From Anaerococcus pacaensis 9403502 (GTDB lineage: Bacteria; Bacillota; Clostridia; Tissierellales; Peptoniphilaceae): 64,000 nucleotides of DNA. The translations under genes and the position numbers were made by a program. The stretch is taken from positions 210,387 through 274,386 of the forward strand of contig HG326663.1 of NCBI GenBank assembly GCA_000308255.3, given 5' to 3'. Positions 35,601 to 45,110 of the stretch are shown one piece after another (position 1 is the stretch's first letter; every line of letters starts with the position of its first letter). The notes below the pieces were generated by a model. It did not search any database, was not told the origin of the DNA, and saw nothing but the letters and a program-made list of their open reading frames with translations.

Positions 35601-36434
35601 TTACAAGCAATTTGTAAGCTTTATATAATCATCTAAAGATAAATTCTCTGCTCTGAGGTTTTCAGCTAGGCCGCATTCTTCAAAACAAGCCTTCAATCGA
35701 TCCTTATCTGCTACATCTGATAAGGAATTTAATATAGTCTTGCGCCTTTTATTAAAGCCAGCTCTAACAAGCTTAAATAATAAGTCTCGGTCGACTTCTT
35801 TATCATATATTCTTAAATCTAGCTTAAGGATCGCCGAATCTATCTTTGGTTGCGGCATAAAGACTGATTTAGGTAGTTTTATCAAAATCTTCGCATCTGT
35901 GTAGAATCTTACAAACACTGATAATGAGCTATAGTCTTTTGACTTTTCATCAGCCACCATACGGTCTGCCACTTCCTTTTGGACCATGATGGTCATGTCT
36001 GTGACTGGGAGATTATTTGTTATTAGCATCTCTATGATTGGAGTGGTGATGTAATATGGGAGGTTGCTGACTACCTTGAATTCTTCTCCATCAAATTCAT
36101 CTGCTATGAGTTTATTAATGTCAACTTTTAGGATGTCTTCGTTTATAATTACGACATTGTTAAATTCTGCTAGGTTTTCTTCAAGTATTGGTATGAGGCT
36201 AGAGTCAATTTCAACTACCACGACCTTTTTGGCAGTCTTTGTCATTTCATAAGTGATAGTGCCAATTCCTGGTCCTATCTCTAGGACATTGGCCCCATCG
36301 ATTTCGGCAGCAGATACTATTTTATCTACGAAATTTTTATCGATTAGAAAATTTTGTCCTAGGGATTTTTTGAAAGAAAATCCGTGAGTCTCCATGATAT
36401 CTCTGACAACCTTTGGTGAATATAATTTTTTCAT
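35601..36434 (-). CDS. ksgA: 16S rRNA dimethyladenosine transferase
   Basis: The protein has 277 residues with the RsmA/KsgA marks KKSLGQNFLIDKNFV, the AdoMet loop VLEIGPGIGTITYEM, and the catalytic NLPYYITTPI. It dimethylates two adjacent adenines in the 3' hairpin of 16S rRNA. It overlaps rnmV by four bases in the conserved Firmicute order metG-tatD-rnmV-ksgA. Confidence 0.95.
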   Translation of the reverse strand: MKKLYSPKVVRDIMETHGFSFKKSLGQNFLIDKNFVDKIVSAAEIDGANVLEIGPGIGTITYEMTKTAKKVVVVEIDSSLIPILEENLAEFNNVVIINEDILKVDINKLIADEFDGEEFKVVSNLPYYITTPIIEMLITNNLPVTDMTIMVQKEVADRMVADEKSKDYSSLSVFVRFYTDAKILIKLPKSVFMPQPKIDSAILKLDLRIYDKEVDRDLLFKLVRAGFNKRRKTILNSLSDVADKDRLKACFEECGLAENLRAENLSLDDYIKLTNCL

Positions 36435-36961
36435 ATCTTTTTAACCGCCTCATCAAATTCTTCCCTCGTAATACCAAAGGAATTGAGCTTACTTAAGAGC
36501 TGCTTGGAATTGTAATAGCCTATGCCTAGGATATCACCAAGTTTTCCACGCCTAGCCTTAGCACCATTGCCAATTGAAAGGCCATTTTTTACCAAATCCG
36601 CCATCACAAATTCACATCTTTCTTCTGTAATTTCTGCTCTAGCATTGCTAAGGGCCTCTCTTATCACTTCTGGGCTTGCATTCTCCACACCCAGGTCATT
36701 TTTCTTTATGGCTGCCGCGCGTTCTATATAGGCGTGTTTGGCATCTGGGATTTCTCGGGCAATGCGTTCGCGGATTTTTTTGCCTGGATGGTCTGGGTCT
36801 GTGAGGATAATGATGCCGGTGCGGCTATTTATTACTTTTAGCTTTTCTATAAGGTCCTTGCCAAACCCTAGGCCATTGGTGGATATAATTTCAGCATCTA
36901 CTGCCCTTTTAACATTGGCTATATCATCTTTTCCTTCAACTACAATAGTTTCCTTTATCAT
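36431..36961 (-). CDS. rnmV: Ribonuclease M5
   Basis: The protein has 176 residues. The N-terminal Toprim domain begins KETIVVEGKDDIANVKRA and carries the acidic ITDPDHPGKKIRE. The C-terminal part includes GNGAKARRGKLGDILGIGYYN. It matures 5S rRNA. It overlaps both tatD and ksgA by four bases. Confidence 0.95.
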   Translation of the reverse strand: MIKETIVVEGKDDIANVKRAVDAEIISTNGLGFGKDLIEKLKVINSRTGIIILTDPDHPGKKIRERIAREIPDAKHAYIERAAAIKKNDLGVENASPEVIREALSNARAEITEERCEFVMADLVKNGLSIGNGAKARRGKLGDILGIGYYNSKQLLSKLNSFGITREEFDEAVKKI

Positions 36962-37719
36962 AGGTTAAAAAACTCCACAGTATTGTTGTAGCAGCGTTTG
37001 GCTAGCTTATCGATTTTCATATCGCGAAGTTCTGCTATTTTGCGAGCCACTTCCACTACATGGCGTGGGTCGTTGCGGTAGCCGCGGTATGGCTCTGGGG
37101 TTAGGTACGGTCCATCTGTTTCTAGCATGAGCCTTTCGATTGGCACATTGCGGGCTGCATTTTGCTCATTGGTCCCTGTTGAAAATGTGACTACCCCACC
37201 GATTGAGATATAAAAACCCATAGCTATGACCCTATCTAAAGTCTTAAGGTCATCTGAAAAACAATGAATTTGTATCTTGAGGTCTTTGTAGTCTTCTAAG
37301 ATTTCCAATACATCATCCCTAGAATCCCTTTGATGGATAACAACAGGTTTATCTAACTTACGAGCTATTTCTAACTGTTTGATAAATACTTCTTTTTGCT
37401 TATCTTTATTGTCATCTCGCCAATAATAATCAAGGCCAATTTCGCCAATGGCTACTATTTTAGGGTTTGCTGCAAGATTTTCAAGCTCAGTCAAGTCATC
37501 ATCTGTTACATCATCCACATCTTCTGGATGAAAGCCAGCGCAAGCGTAGAAATTATCGTATTTTTCTGCAAGGTCTAAGGCCATTCTCGTATCATCTAGG
37601 TTGCACGAAGGGTTTATGACCCCCTTTACACCAAAATTAGACAGGTCATTTATAATAAACAACCTGTCATCATCAAAGGCTTCATCTGTCAAATGACAGT
37701 GTGAATCAATAAGTTTCAT
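36958..37719 (-). CDS. tatD: TatD-family metal-dependent DNase
   Basis: The protein has 253 residues with the metal-binding DSHCHL at the start, IGEIGLDYYW in the centre, VIHQRDS and LMLETDGPYLTPEPYRG. These are the TatD marks. It is a metal-dependent hydrolase with nuclease activity in characterised members. It overlaps metG by one base and rnmV by four. Confidence 0.93.
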   Translation of the reverse strand: MKLIDSHCHLTDEAFDDDRLFIINDLSNFGVKGVINPSCNLDDTRMALDLAEKYDNFYACAGFHPEDVDDVTDDDLTELENLAANPKIVAIGEIGLDYYWRDDNKDKQKEVFIKQLEIARKLDKPVVIHQRDSRDDVLEILEDYKDLKIQIHCFSDDLKTLDRVIAMGFYISIGGVVTFSTGTNEQNAARNVPIERLMLETDGPYLTPEPYRGYRNDPRHVVEVARKIAELRDMKIDKLAKRCYNNTVEFFNL

Positions 37720-39671
37720 TAACTAACCGCACTTCCTGGTTGCATGTCTTTCAAAGTTGTAAGGACTGATAGGTCTTCTCCGTATTCAGCAGATAAAATC
37801 ATGCCTTGGCTTTCTATACCGCGCATCTTTCTTGGAGCTAAGTTTTTAACGACAATTACGTTTTTGCCTACCAAGTCTTCTGCTTGGTACCACTTTTTGA
37901 TACCAGATATGATGGTACGTGGTTTTTCTTCGCCGATATCTACTGTAAATACGAGTAGCTTATCAGCATCTGGATGGTCTTCGCATGCTAGAACCTTACC
38001 AACTACAAAGTCAAGCTTAGCAAAATCATCGTATTCGATAGTAGGTTTTGCTTCGACTTCTTCCTCTTCATTGCTGTCAGCCTTGCCTAGTCTAGATTCG
38101 ATTAGCTCGTTATTTCTAGCGTGAAGCTTTGCTAGTTCTTCTTCTACATCTAGTCTGTTAAATAGGTTCTCACCCTTATTTACCTTAGCTCCGATTTCAA
38201 GCAGGCCAAATTCTCCTGCTGATTCGAAACCTTTGTTATCGGTGCCGAGTTTTTTAAGGATGGTCTTTGTAGTATTTTTCATCACTGGCTCGATGAGTTG
38301 AGCTACGATTCTAAGTGATTCTGCTAGGTTATAAAGGACTACATTTAATCTATCGTGTTTGTCTTCATCTTTACCTAGGATCCATGGTTCTGTTTCGTCC
38401 ACGTATTTATTAGCACGACGGATAAAGGTCCACACAGTTTGTAGGGCTTCGTTAAATTCAAAGCTATCCATTTGTCTTACATAGTCTTCGTAGGTGCTCT
38501 TAGCTAGAGCCTTAAGCTCTTCATCATAAGTATCAGTTTCAGATCCTTCTAGGACTTCGCCGCCATTGTACTTATCGATCATTGATGTAGTACGGCTTAC
38601 TAGATTACCTAAGTCATTTACGAGATCTGAATTGTATCTTTCCATGAATTTTTGGCTAGAAAAATTGCCGTCATTGCCAAAGTTAAATTCACGGAGCATA
38701 AAGTATTTAAGCGCATCTACCCCATAAAGCTCAACTAGTGGCTCTGGATACATGATATTTCCCTTAGACTTACTCATCTTATCGTTATCAAAGAGGATCC
38801 AGCCGTGGGCAAATACTTTTTCAGGTAGTGGTAAATCAAGAGCCATTAAGAGAGCTGGCCAAATGATAGTGTGGAAACGAACGATATCCTTACCTATCAA
38901 ATGCACTCCAGCTGGCCAATATTTTTCAAACTTCTTTTGATTTTCTCCATAGCCGATTGCTGTTAAATAGCAGGATAGAGCGTCTATCCAAACATAAACC
39001 ACATGCTCATTGTCAAATGGCACATCCACACCCCAGTCAAAGGTATTTCTAGTAACAGATAGGTCAGATAAGCCCTTGTCGATGAAGTTGTTTAGCATTT
39101 CTTTTTGACGGAAAGCTGGCTCTAGGAATTCTGGGTGGTTTTCAAATAATTTTTTGAGCCTATCTTGGTATTCTGATAGTCTAAAGAAATATGTTTCTTC
39201 TTCTTGGTATTCTACATCGCGGCCACAGTCAGGACATTTGCCATCAACTAGTTGGGCTTCTGTCCAGAAAGTTTCACAAGGTGTACAATAATATCCTTTG
39301 TATTCACCCTTGTAAATATCGCCTTGGTCATAAAGTTTTGTAAATATGTCTCTTACATTTTGCTCATGCTTTGGATCTGTAGATCTGATAAAGCTATCGT
39401 ATTCGATCTCTAGCTTTTTCCACAGCACTTTAGTTTCATCAGCAATGATATCAACAAATTTTTGTGGGCTAGTACCAGCGGCAATAGCAGTACGCATAAT
39501 TTTTTGCCCATGCTCATCTGTACCTGTTGTAAGGTATGCATCGTAGCCTTGTAAATTTTTATAACGTTTCAAGACATCAGCAATAATTGATGTATAAGTA
39601 TTTCCAATATGTAGGTTACTATTAGGATAGTATATTGGAGTTGTAATATAATAAGGTTTTTTTTCTGTCAT
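37719..39671 (-). CDS. metG: Methionyl-tRNA synthetase with C-terminal tRNA-binding domain
   Basis: The protein has 650 residues. The HIGH-type motif is LHIGNTYTS in the N-terminal region, a zinc knuckle has CTPCETFW and CPDCGRD, and the KMSKS loop is KMSKSKGNIMYP. The last 110 residues are the EMAP/Trbp-like tRNA-binding domain (FVVGKVLACEDHPDADKLLV). It charges tRNA-Met. It begins the metG-tatD-rnmV-ksgA operon. No T-box is seen in the upstream 230 bases. Confidence 0.96.
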   Translation of the reverse strand: MTEKKPYYITTPIYYPNSNLHIGNTYTSIIADVLKRYKNLQGYDAYLTTGTDEHGQKIMRTAIAAGTSPQKFVDIIADETKVLWKKLEIEYDSFIRSTDPKHEQNVRDIFTKLYDQGDIYKGEYKGYYCTPCETFWTEAQLVDGKCPDCGRDVEYQEEETYFFRLSEYQDRLKKLFENHPEFLEPAFRQKEMLNNFIDKGLSDLSVTRNTFDWGVDVPFDNEHVVYVWIDALSCYLTAIGYGENQKKFEKYWPAGVHLIGKDIVRFHTIIWPALLMALDLPLPEKVFAHGWILFDNDKMSKSKGNIMYPEPLVELYGVDALKYFMLREFNFGNDGNFSSQKFMERYNSDLVNDLGNLVSRTTSMIDKYNGGEVLEGSETDTYDEELKALAKSTYEDYVRQMDSFEFNEALQTVWTFIRRANKYVDETEPWILGKDEDKHDRLNVVLYNLAESLRIVAQLIEPVMKNTTKTILKKLGTDNKGFESAGEFGLLEIGAKVNKGENLFNRLDVEEELAKLHARNNELIESRLGKADSNEEEEVEAKPTIEYDDFAKLDFVVGKVLACEDHPDADKLLVFTVDIGEEKPRTIISGIKKWYQAEDLVGKNVIVVKNLAPRKMRGIESQGMILSAEYGEDLSVLTTLKDMQPGSAVS

Positions 39672-39810
39672 TTCCTATCCTTTCTTAAACTTTACGAAAT
39701 TATATAGATATATCATACTTCAAAACTTATTATCTACCCAACTATTGCGGCCTTTTAATTATGATATTTTTACATGCTTTTGTCTTAGATTAATATCAAA
39801 CTATAGCCTC

Positions 39811-39839
39811 TTGAAATTAGATTTTTTTCTATCTATAAT
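39811..39839 (+). promoter_or_regulatory. Promoter of regulator-ABC exporter operon
   Basis: TTGAAA (39811-39816) and TATAAT (39834-39839) are exactly 17 bases apart, about 70 bases before the first gene. Confidence 0.8.
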
Positions 39840-39859
39840 AGAGTTAACAAATATATATC

Positions 39860-39875
39860 TAAGTTGATTAACTTA
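39860..39875 (+). promoter_or_regulatory. Candidate operator palindrome
   Basis: TAAGTTGATTAACTTA has perfect six-base arms and lies about 20 bases after the -10 box, where a bound repressor would block transcription. It is a candidate site for the ArsR-like protein encoded just downstream. Confidence 0.45.
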
Positions 39876-39907
39876 TAGTTAGATAATAATCTAATAAGGG
39901 AGAAGTA

Positions 39908-40282
39908 ATGACAAAAGCAATTTTTAAGATAAAAAAGAAAATCGACTTTGAAAATGAAGCAGGGCTTTTGATTTTCAATTATACAGACTACCTAGCTCAC
40001 TCCAATCCAGATAATATTGACTGGAAGAATTCCTATGTCAACTACAAAACTTCTGCCAAAGAAGTTGTCCCTATGGAAGATATTTTCCACTCTTACCCAG
40101 CATATATGAATTTTCTAAGAGAAGTAAGAAGCGAAGCCTATTTTCTAATCGAAGAATTCTTTGACGAAAAAAACGAGGATATATTAAATCTTTTCTATAT
40201 CTACGAAGAGGGAGATGAAAATTACTTCCCTTTTATGGTCGCAATATTTCAAAATCTAGATAGAAAAAAAATGATGGATTGA
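39908..40282 (+). CDS. N-terminal part of split ArsR-like regulator
   Basis: The protein has 124 residues with no recognised domain, rich in aromatic and acidic residues. GGGAGAAGTA precedes the ATG. It ends four bases into the next frame, just after the tract AGAAAAAAAATG (eight A at 40264-40271). The next frame has no good ribosome site, and a -1 shift on the A tract would join both into one protein of about 395 residues. I suspect one gene that is either frameshifted by mutation or decoded by programmed slippage. Confidence 0.65.
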   Translation: MTKAIFKIKKKIDFENEAGLLIFNYTDYLAHSNPDNIDWKNSYVNYKTSAKEVVPMEDIFHSYPAYMNFLREVRSEAYFLIEEFFDEKNEDILNLFYIYEEGDENYFPFMVAIFQNLDRKKMMD

Positions 40283-41100
40283 CTTATGATTTCTTTAAAG
40301 AACTCTATGACATATTTTTTTTCCAATATCTGGGCCTCGATTACCTAAGTCTTGGTGAAATTGGCATTAGGACATATGAAGGGCTAAAAGAATATATGGA
40401 TAGCTCCAAAATGATAGACTATATTTCAAATTCACCCTTTACAGATAAGGAAACCATGACTTTGCTAAGAGCTTATCAAAATACTGATGATTTGTATCAA
40501 AGGCTTATGCCCTTACTTGATAAACTATCCAAGATTATCGAAGATAAGGTCCATCTCCTCGATGATCTAATAGGTGAAAGTTTTGATAAATTGGTTGATA
40601 CAAATTATAAGATAGCTTATGATTTTGCCAAACAAGTTGGCTTAGACGAAATGATCAATAAAGGAGATCTAGAAATTGCCATATCCATCCTACTCTTTGC
40701 CCCTCATACTCAGATGTTTAGGTATGTGGACTTTAATGGTTATACCAAGGCAGTAAAGTTGGGTGTTCTGGTTGACAAGTATGAAAACAGTGAAGAAAGC
40801 CACAAGCTCTTAAGTATCAGCCAATATCTTACAGTAATATCAGATCAAACCAGGATACAAATACTAGATTACCTAAAAGAATCTGACTACTACGCCAAGG
40901 AACTTTCAGATAAGCTATATATCACCCCTGCCACTCTTTCCTACCATCTTAATAAGCTTCTACTTTGTGGCTTTGTAGGCATACGCAAGGAGGGCCGCAA
41001 GTACTACTATTATCTGAGAAAAAATGGTTTTGAGTATTTGATAGATAACTTGACAAAATTTAGTGAAGATATCAAGGAGAATGACCATGGAAAAGAATAG
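40279..41100 (+). CDS. ArsR-like winged-helix regulator (C-terminal part)
   Basis: The open frame gives 273 residues from a TTG at 40279. The first 180 are helical and unrecognised. The last 90 form an ArsR-type winged helix: ISQYLTVISDQTRIQILDYL, then YAKELSDKLYITPATLSYHL and NKLLLCGFVGIRKEGRKYYY. It overlaps the preceding frame by four bases and the first exporter gene by 14. It probably controls the ABC exporter operon. The TTG start has no clear ribosome site, which favours its being the second half of one frameshifted gene. Confidence 0.78.
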   Translation: MTYDFFKELYDIFFFQYLGLDYLSLGEIGIRTYEGLKEYMDSSKMIDYISNSPFTDKETMTLLRAYQNTDDLYQRLMPLLDKLSKIIEDKVHLLDDLIGESFDKLVDTNYKIAYDFAKQVGLDEMINKGDLEIAISILLFAPHTQMFRYVDFNGYTKAVKLGVLVDKYENSEESHKLLSISQYLTVISDQTRIQILDYLKESDYYAKELSDKLYITPATLSYHLNKLLLCGFVGIRKEGRKYYYYLRKNGFEYLIDNLTKFSEDIKENDHGKE

Positions 41101-42940
41101 AAATTTATCTATGTATCTAAAAGATGAAAAGACTATCAAAGATTACCTCCACAAGGACAGGCCATCTATAATTGACTTATTAAAATTTGCTTATGAGCCT
41201 TTTAAGGATAATTGGAAAATAAAACTTTCGCTAATTATTTATCCCCTAGTAAATGGCGTGATTCCTGTAATGCAGGCCTTTATAATGTATTATTTGGTGG
41301 ATTTGATAGAAAAACAAAGTGATCTTAAAACCATGATTTTGACAATTGCTCTTTATGGAATTTTGTTTTTACTTTGTTCAGTCATTTCCCATCAAATAGA
41401 TCATAAGACCTATGCAATTTACATGAAATCCAGAATGAAGAAATTTATGGATGCTGCTGGCAAATCTATGGATATGGACTTTGGCCTTCTAGAAAATTCC
41501 CATTTTTCTGCAGAAGCTTCCAAGTCCTATGTCCCTTTTTCAAACAATACTGAAGGCCTAGAGGGCATTTACCACGATATGTATCCTTTGCTATCAGCAT
41601 TTGTATCCTTTGTCATAATTTCTATAATTATTTATAGATTAAGCCCACTAATTTTTGCCTTTGCGATTCTTTCTATAATATTACAGCTTCTGATTAGAAA
41701 CTATACAGATTCCTATAGGCATAAGCACAATATCGAACTACAAAAAGTATCTATGAAAGCATCCAGGTACTACAAAGAAGCAAGTGATTTTACTTACGCC
41801 AAAGATATCCGCATATTTTCTTTCAAGGAAAATTTCATAAAGGGTTTTGGACCTATGGTTGACGATGTGTATAAGCTTTCAAGAAAATTTGTAAGGCCAG
41901 AAATGTACCTATCTCCAGTCCTAGCCATACTCTTAGTTGGCATAGAAGCCGTAAGCTACTATTACCTAAGCGGGCAAGTGATAAAAAATGCCATTAACTT
42001 AAAAAGTCTGACACTGATTATCACATCTATTAGTGTATATGTAAGTGTCATCTCTAACTTTGTTATTAAACTTTCACAAACCAGGTCAAATTTCAGATAT
42101 TTTGCCGATGGCTACGACTTTATAAAAGCTCGCCTAGAGCCAACTTGTGGAGATGAGAAAATATCAGGGCCAATATCCATAGAGTTTAAAGACGTATCCT
42201 TTGCCTATCCTTTAAGTGATAAATTAGTTCTTGAAAACTTGTCTTTTAAAATCAATTCAAATGAAAAAATAGCTATAGTTGGAGTAAATGGAGCTGGCAA
42301 GTCTACCATAGTCTCCCTTATCCTAGGCTTATATAAACCTACAAGTGGAAAGATTTATATAAATGGTATCGACAGCCAAGAAATAGATCTTAAAAACCGC
42401 TTTGGAGCCTTTGCCACAGTCTTACAAAATGTAGAGCCTTTGGCAGTAAGTATAGCAGAAAATGTAGCAGCAAGTTCTGATAATATTGATAGGCAGAAAG
42501 TCATCCAATGTCTGGACCAAGCAGGGCTCTCCTACAAAATAGACCAACTTCCAAAGGGCATAGATACACAAATGACAAAAAATATAGAAGAAGACGGTAC
42601 CAATTTTTCTGGAGGAGAAAATCAAAAATTAGCCATAGCTCGTGCTCTCTATAAGAAAAATACTTACTCTCTGATAATGGATGAGCCTACAGCAAGTCTT
42701 GATGCTCTCGCAGAAGAAGCCATTTATAAAGAAATCGATGAGATATCAGATGGGAAAACCTTGATTTTCATCTCCCACAGGCTAGCTTCTACTAGATTTT
42801 GTGATAAGATCATGCTACTTGATGGAGGAAATATCAAAGAATATGGGTCTCATGAAGAGCTTTTGAAACAAAATGGTCTCTACAAAGAAATGTATGAAAG
42901 TCAAAAGAAATACTACCAGGAGGAAAATGATGAAATATAA
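41087..42940 (+). CDS. ABC exporter half-transporter A (fused membrane and ATPase domains)
   Basis: The protein has 617 residues. A membrane domain of about six segments (about 45-330) is followed by an ABC domain with Walker A GVNGAGKST (K405), signature NFSGGENQKLAIA and Walker B LIMDEPTASLD. AAGGAG sits seven bases before this ATG. It is paired with the next gene as a probable heterodimer. The substrate is unknown; exporters of this kind move peptides, lipids or drugs. Confidence 0.88.
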   Translation: MEKNRNLSMYLKDEKTIKDYLHKDRPSIIDLLKFAYEPFKDNWKIKLSLIIYPLVNGVIPVMQAFIMYYLVDLIEKQSDLKTMILTIALYGILFLLCSVISHQIDHKTYAIYMKSRMKKFMDAAGKSMDMDFGLLENSHFSAEASKSYVPFSNNTEGLEGIYHDMYPLLSAFVSFVIISIIIYRLSPLIFAFAILSIILQLLIRNYTDSYRHKHNIELQKVSMKASRYYKEASDFTYAKDIRIFSFKENFIKGFGPMVDDVYKLSRKFVRPEMYLSPVLAILLVGIEAVSYYYLSGQVIKNAINLKSLTLIITSISVYVSVISNFVIKLSQTRSNFRYFADGYDFIKARLEPTCGDEKISGPISIEFKDVSFAYPLSDKLVLENLSFKINSNEKIAIVGVNGAGKSTIVSLILGLYKPTSGKIYINGIDSQEIDLKNRFGAFATVLQNVEPLAVSIAENVAASSDNIDRQKVIQCLDQAGLSYKIDQLPKGIDTQMTKNIEEDGTNFSGGENQKLAIARALYKKNTYSLIMDEPTASLDALAEEAIYKEIDEISDGKTLIFISHRLASTRFCDKIMLLDGGNIKEYGSHEELLKQNGLYKEMYESQKKYYQEENDEI

Positions 42941-44690
42941 AGCCTTGTGGATGCTGGTAAAAATGATGGCAAAAAATGACCCCTTGTATATAGCCACGCT
43001 ATTATTAAAGTCAATTATCCCAGGACTTGGAACCTTGATAAATGTCTACGTACCAAGCATCTTCATAAACCAATTGGTCGATCCAAAGCCAGTCGATCAA
43101 TTTATAAGACAAATTATAATACTTCTTATAGCAAAATTTGCCATAGAATGTCTAAGTAGGTGGTTTAATAGATTGGAATTTATTAGAAGGCAGGGAATCA
43201 ACGAATACATATCTTTTGAGATAAGCAAAAAGGCTATGGATTTGACCTATTACAATATAGAAGATACTAAAGTCTTGGATATGAAAGAAAAGGCAAGCTC
43301 TGCCATAACTTTTGGCCAAGTCCACCAGCTCCTATTTTGCCTTAAAGATATCATAGAGGGCATCACAGTAATAGTCGGCACCGGCCTTATCATAATAGGA
43401 TTTTCTCCATATTTGGTCATATTCTCACTAGTCATATCCACACTAATAATCTTAATTGACAAAAACATAGCTAGTTACAGCCAGGAAATTGACCAAGAAA
43501 TGATAAGCATCAATAGACGATTCTCATATTACTTTTCCTTAATGGCCGCTGGTAAATTCCAAAAGGAAATCAGAGCCTACGACATGGGTCAAATGATAGC
43601 ATCTAAAACTTCTAGCTATGTGGATGATATATCCATAAAGTTTAACGACTCCCTTACTTACGAGGCAAATTTTGGAACTCTAAAGATTCTCCTAGACTCA
43701 ATACTTAGGGTAGTTTCCTACTCCTATGTAGCCATGAGAACCTTATCTGCTTCCTACGGTCCACAAATATCCTTTGGAGATTTCTCTGCAATCATAAGAG
43801 CCAACGAAAATTTTATGACGTCTTTTCAAAAGATGTTCTCAGAGTCAATCGGTTTTTCTATAACTCTAAGAAACTTAGAACCCCTATACGAATTTATGAA
43901 CCTAGAGGTAGAAAGTGAAGAAGAGCTTGAGAAAGTATCAGACTTTGAAAGTCTAGAATTTAAAAATGTGTTCTTTGCCTATCCAAATAGCGAAAGACTT
44001 ATACTTGATGATATCTCTTTTAAGATAAATAAGGGAGATAAAATATCAATTGTCGGAGTCAACAATGCTGGAAAAACAACTATAGTTAAACTCATTTTAA
44101 GGTTTTTCGATGTTAATAAGGGCGAGATTTTATACAATGGTAGAAATATTAATGAATATCAAAAAGAATCCTTGTACAAAAAAATCTCAGCCATCCTCCA
44201 AGATTTTGCAATCATGCCTTTTAGTATAAAAGAAAATATCATTGGAACAAAAGACTACGATGAGGAAAAAATTGATCAAATCTTAAATGAACTCGAATTA
44301 AAAGAAAGGGTTGATAGGCTAGATAAAGGCCTTGATACGTATCTAAACAAGGATATCTTCGAAGATGCAACAGACTTCTCCCTTGGCCAAAAGCAAAAAC
44401 TTGCTATAGCCCGTTGCCTATACCAAAACCCAGAGCTAATAATCTTAGATGAGCCGACAGCAAGCCTAGACCCATTGGCAGAAGCTAAAATCTATGAAAA
44501 CTTCAATCAAATGACAGCTGGAAAAACTGCCATATTTATCTCTCACAGAATGAGTTCATCAAGATTTACCGACAAGGTATTAGTCCTTGATAATGCCAAG
44601 GTTAAGGCCTTTGATAGTCATGATAATCTTATGAAATATGATAATATTTACTCAAGGCTTTATAATTCACAAGCTCAATATTACAAATAG
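42930..44690 (+). CDS. ABC exporter half-transporter B
   Basis: The protein has 586 residues with a membrane domain (about 15-320) and an ABC domain: Walker A GVNNAGKTT (K382), signature DFSLGQKQKLAIA and Walker B LIILDEPTASLD. The signature has Leu where Gly is usual, whereas the partner keeps SGG; both keep the catalytic Glu after Walker B. The start was chosen at the second of two adjacent ATGs, six bases after GGAGG, and overlaps the first half-transporter gene by 11 bases. Confidence 0.87.
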   Translation: MKYKALWMLVKMMAKNDPLYIATLLLKSIIPGLGTLINVYVPSIFINQLVDPKPVDQFIRQIIILLIAKFAIECLSRWFNRLEFIRRQGINEYISFEISKKAMDLTYYNIEDTKVLDMKEKASSAITFGQVHQLLFCLKDIIEGITVIVGTGLIIIGFSPYLVIFSLVISTLIILIDKNIASYSQEIDQEMISINRRFSYYFSLMAAGKFQKEIRAYDMGQMIASKTSSYVDDISIKFNDSLTYEANFGTLKILLDSILRVVSYSYVAMRTLSASYGPQISFGDFSAIIRANENFMTSFQKMFSESIGFSITLRNLEPLYEFMNLEVESEEELEKVSDFESLEFKNVFFAYPNSERLILDDISFKINKGDKISIVGVNNAGKTTIVKLILRFFDVNKGEILYNGRNINEYQKESLYKKISAILQDFAIMPFSIKENIIGTKDYDEEKIDQILNELELKERVDRLDKGLDTYLNKDIFEDATDFSLGQKQKLAIARCLYQNPELIILDEPTASLDPLAEAKIYENFNQMTAGKTAIFISHRMSSSRFTDKVLVLDNAKVKAFDSHDNLMKYDNIYSRLYNSQAQYYK

Positions 44691-44716
44691 TATGGGAGTG
44701 GCAACATTCTCATACT
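44689..44716 (+). terminator. Stem-loop after ABC exporter operon
   Basis: AGTATGGGAGTG (44689-44700) and CATTCTCATACT (44705-44716) pair over 12 bases with a GCAA loop. The T run after it is weak (ATTTG), so it may be a terminator or an RNA-stabilising 3' end. Confidence 0.55.
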
Positions 44717-44822
44717 ATTTGAATAGTATAGCTCTATAAAACACCAAACTCTAAAACCCCTGGCTTAATATGGAAAATCATTTATATTCGTATATAATGA
44801 GACCACAGGGAGGATTTTGTAT

Positions 44823-45074
44823 ATGACAAACAATAAAAGCAAAAAAGAACCGATGCTTACCATTCTATTCTTATTAGCAACTTTTGTAATTGTATTTGGA
44901 GATAGGTTTTTATCAGGTCTTAGCTATCTCATTACTCAAATTATTTCATATGTATTTATTATTTACTTGCTCTATGCTGAGAAGATATTTAGTATGAAAC
45001 CTAGAGTTCTGCTCATAGTAGGGTATAGTTTAATGCTCATAGGAGAAATTGGCTCTTACCTGTCTACTCACTAA
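44823..45074 (+). CDS. Small membrane protein of unknown function
   Basis: The protein has 83 residues with a basic N-terminus and two or three hydrophobic segments (about 12-75). GGGAGG lies nine bases before the chosen ATG. There are no family marks that I recognise. It stands alone between the exporter operon and the tyrS T-box. Confidence 0.6.
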   Translation: MTNNKSKKEPMLTILFLLATFVIVFGDRFLSGLSYLITQIISYVFIIYLLYAEKIFSMKPRVLLIVGYSLMLIGEIGSYLSTH

Positions 45075-45075
45075 T

Positions 45076-45104
45076 TTGAAGATAGATAAAAGTAAAGGTA
45101 TATT
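45076..45104 (+). promoter_or_regulatory. Promoter of tyrS T-box leader
   Basis: TTGAAG (45076-45081) and TATATT (45099-45104) are 17 bases apart. The start would be near 45111, at the foot of the T-box stem I. Confidence 0.7.
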
Positions 45105-45110
45105 AAAACT

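Noticed and set aside
39672..39907. Possible T-box or SAM riboswitch upstream of metG
   Set aside because: No T-box sequence, no terminator stem and no SAM-riboswitch core could be found in the 230 bases.
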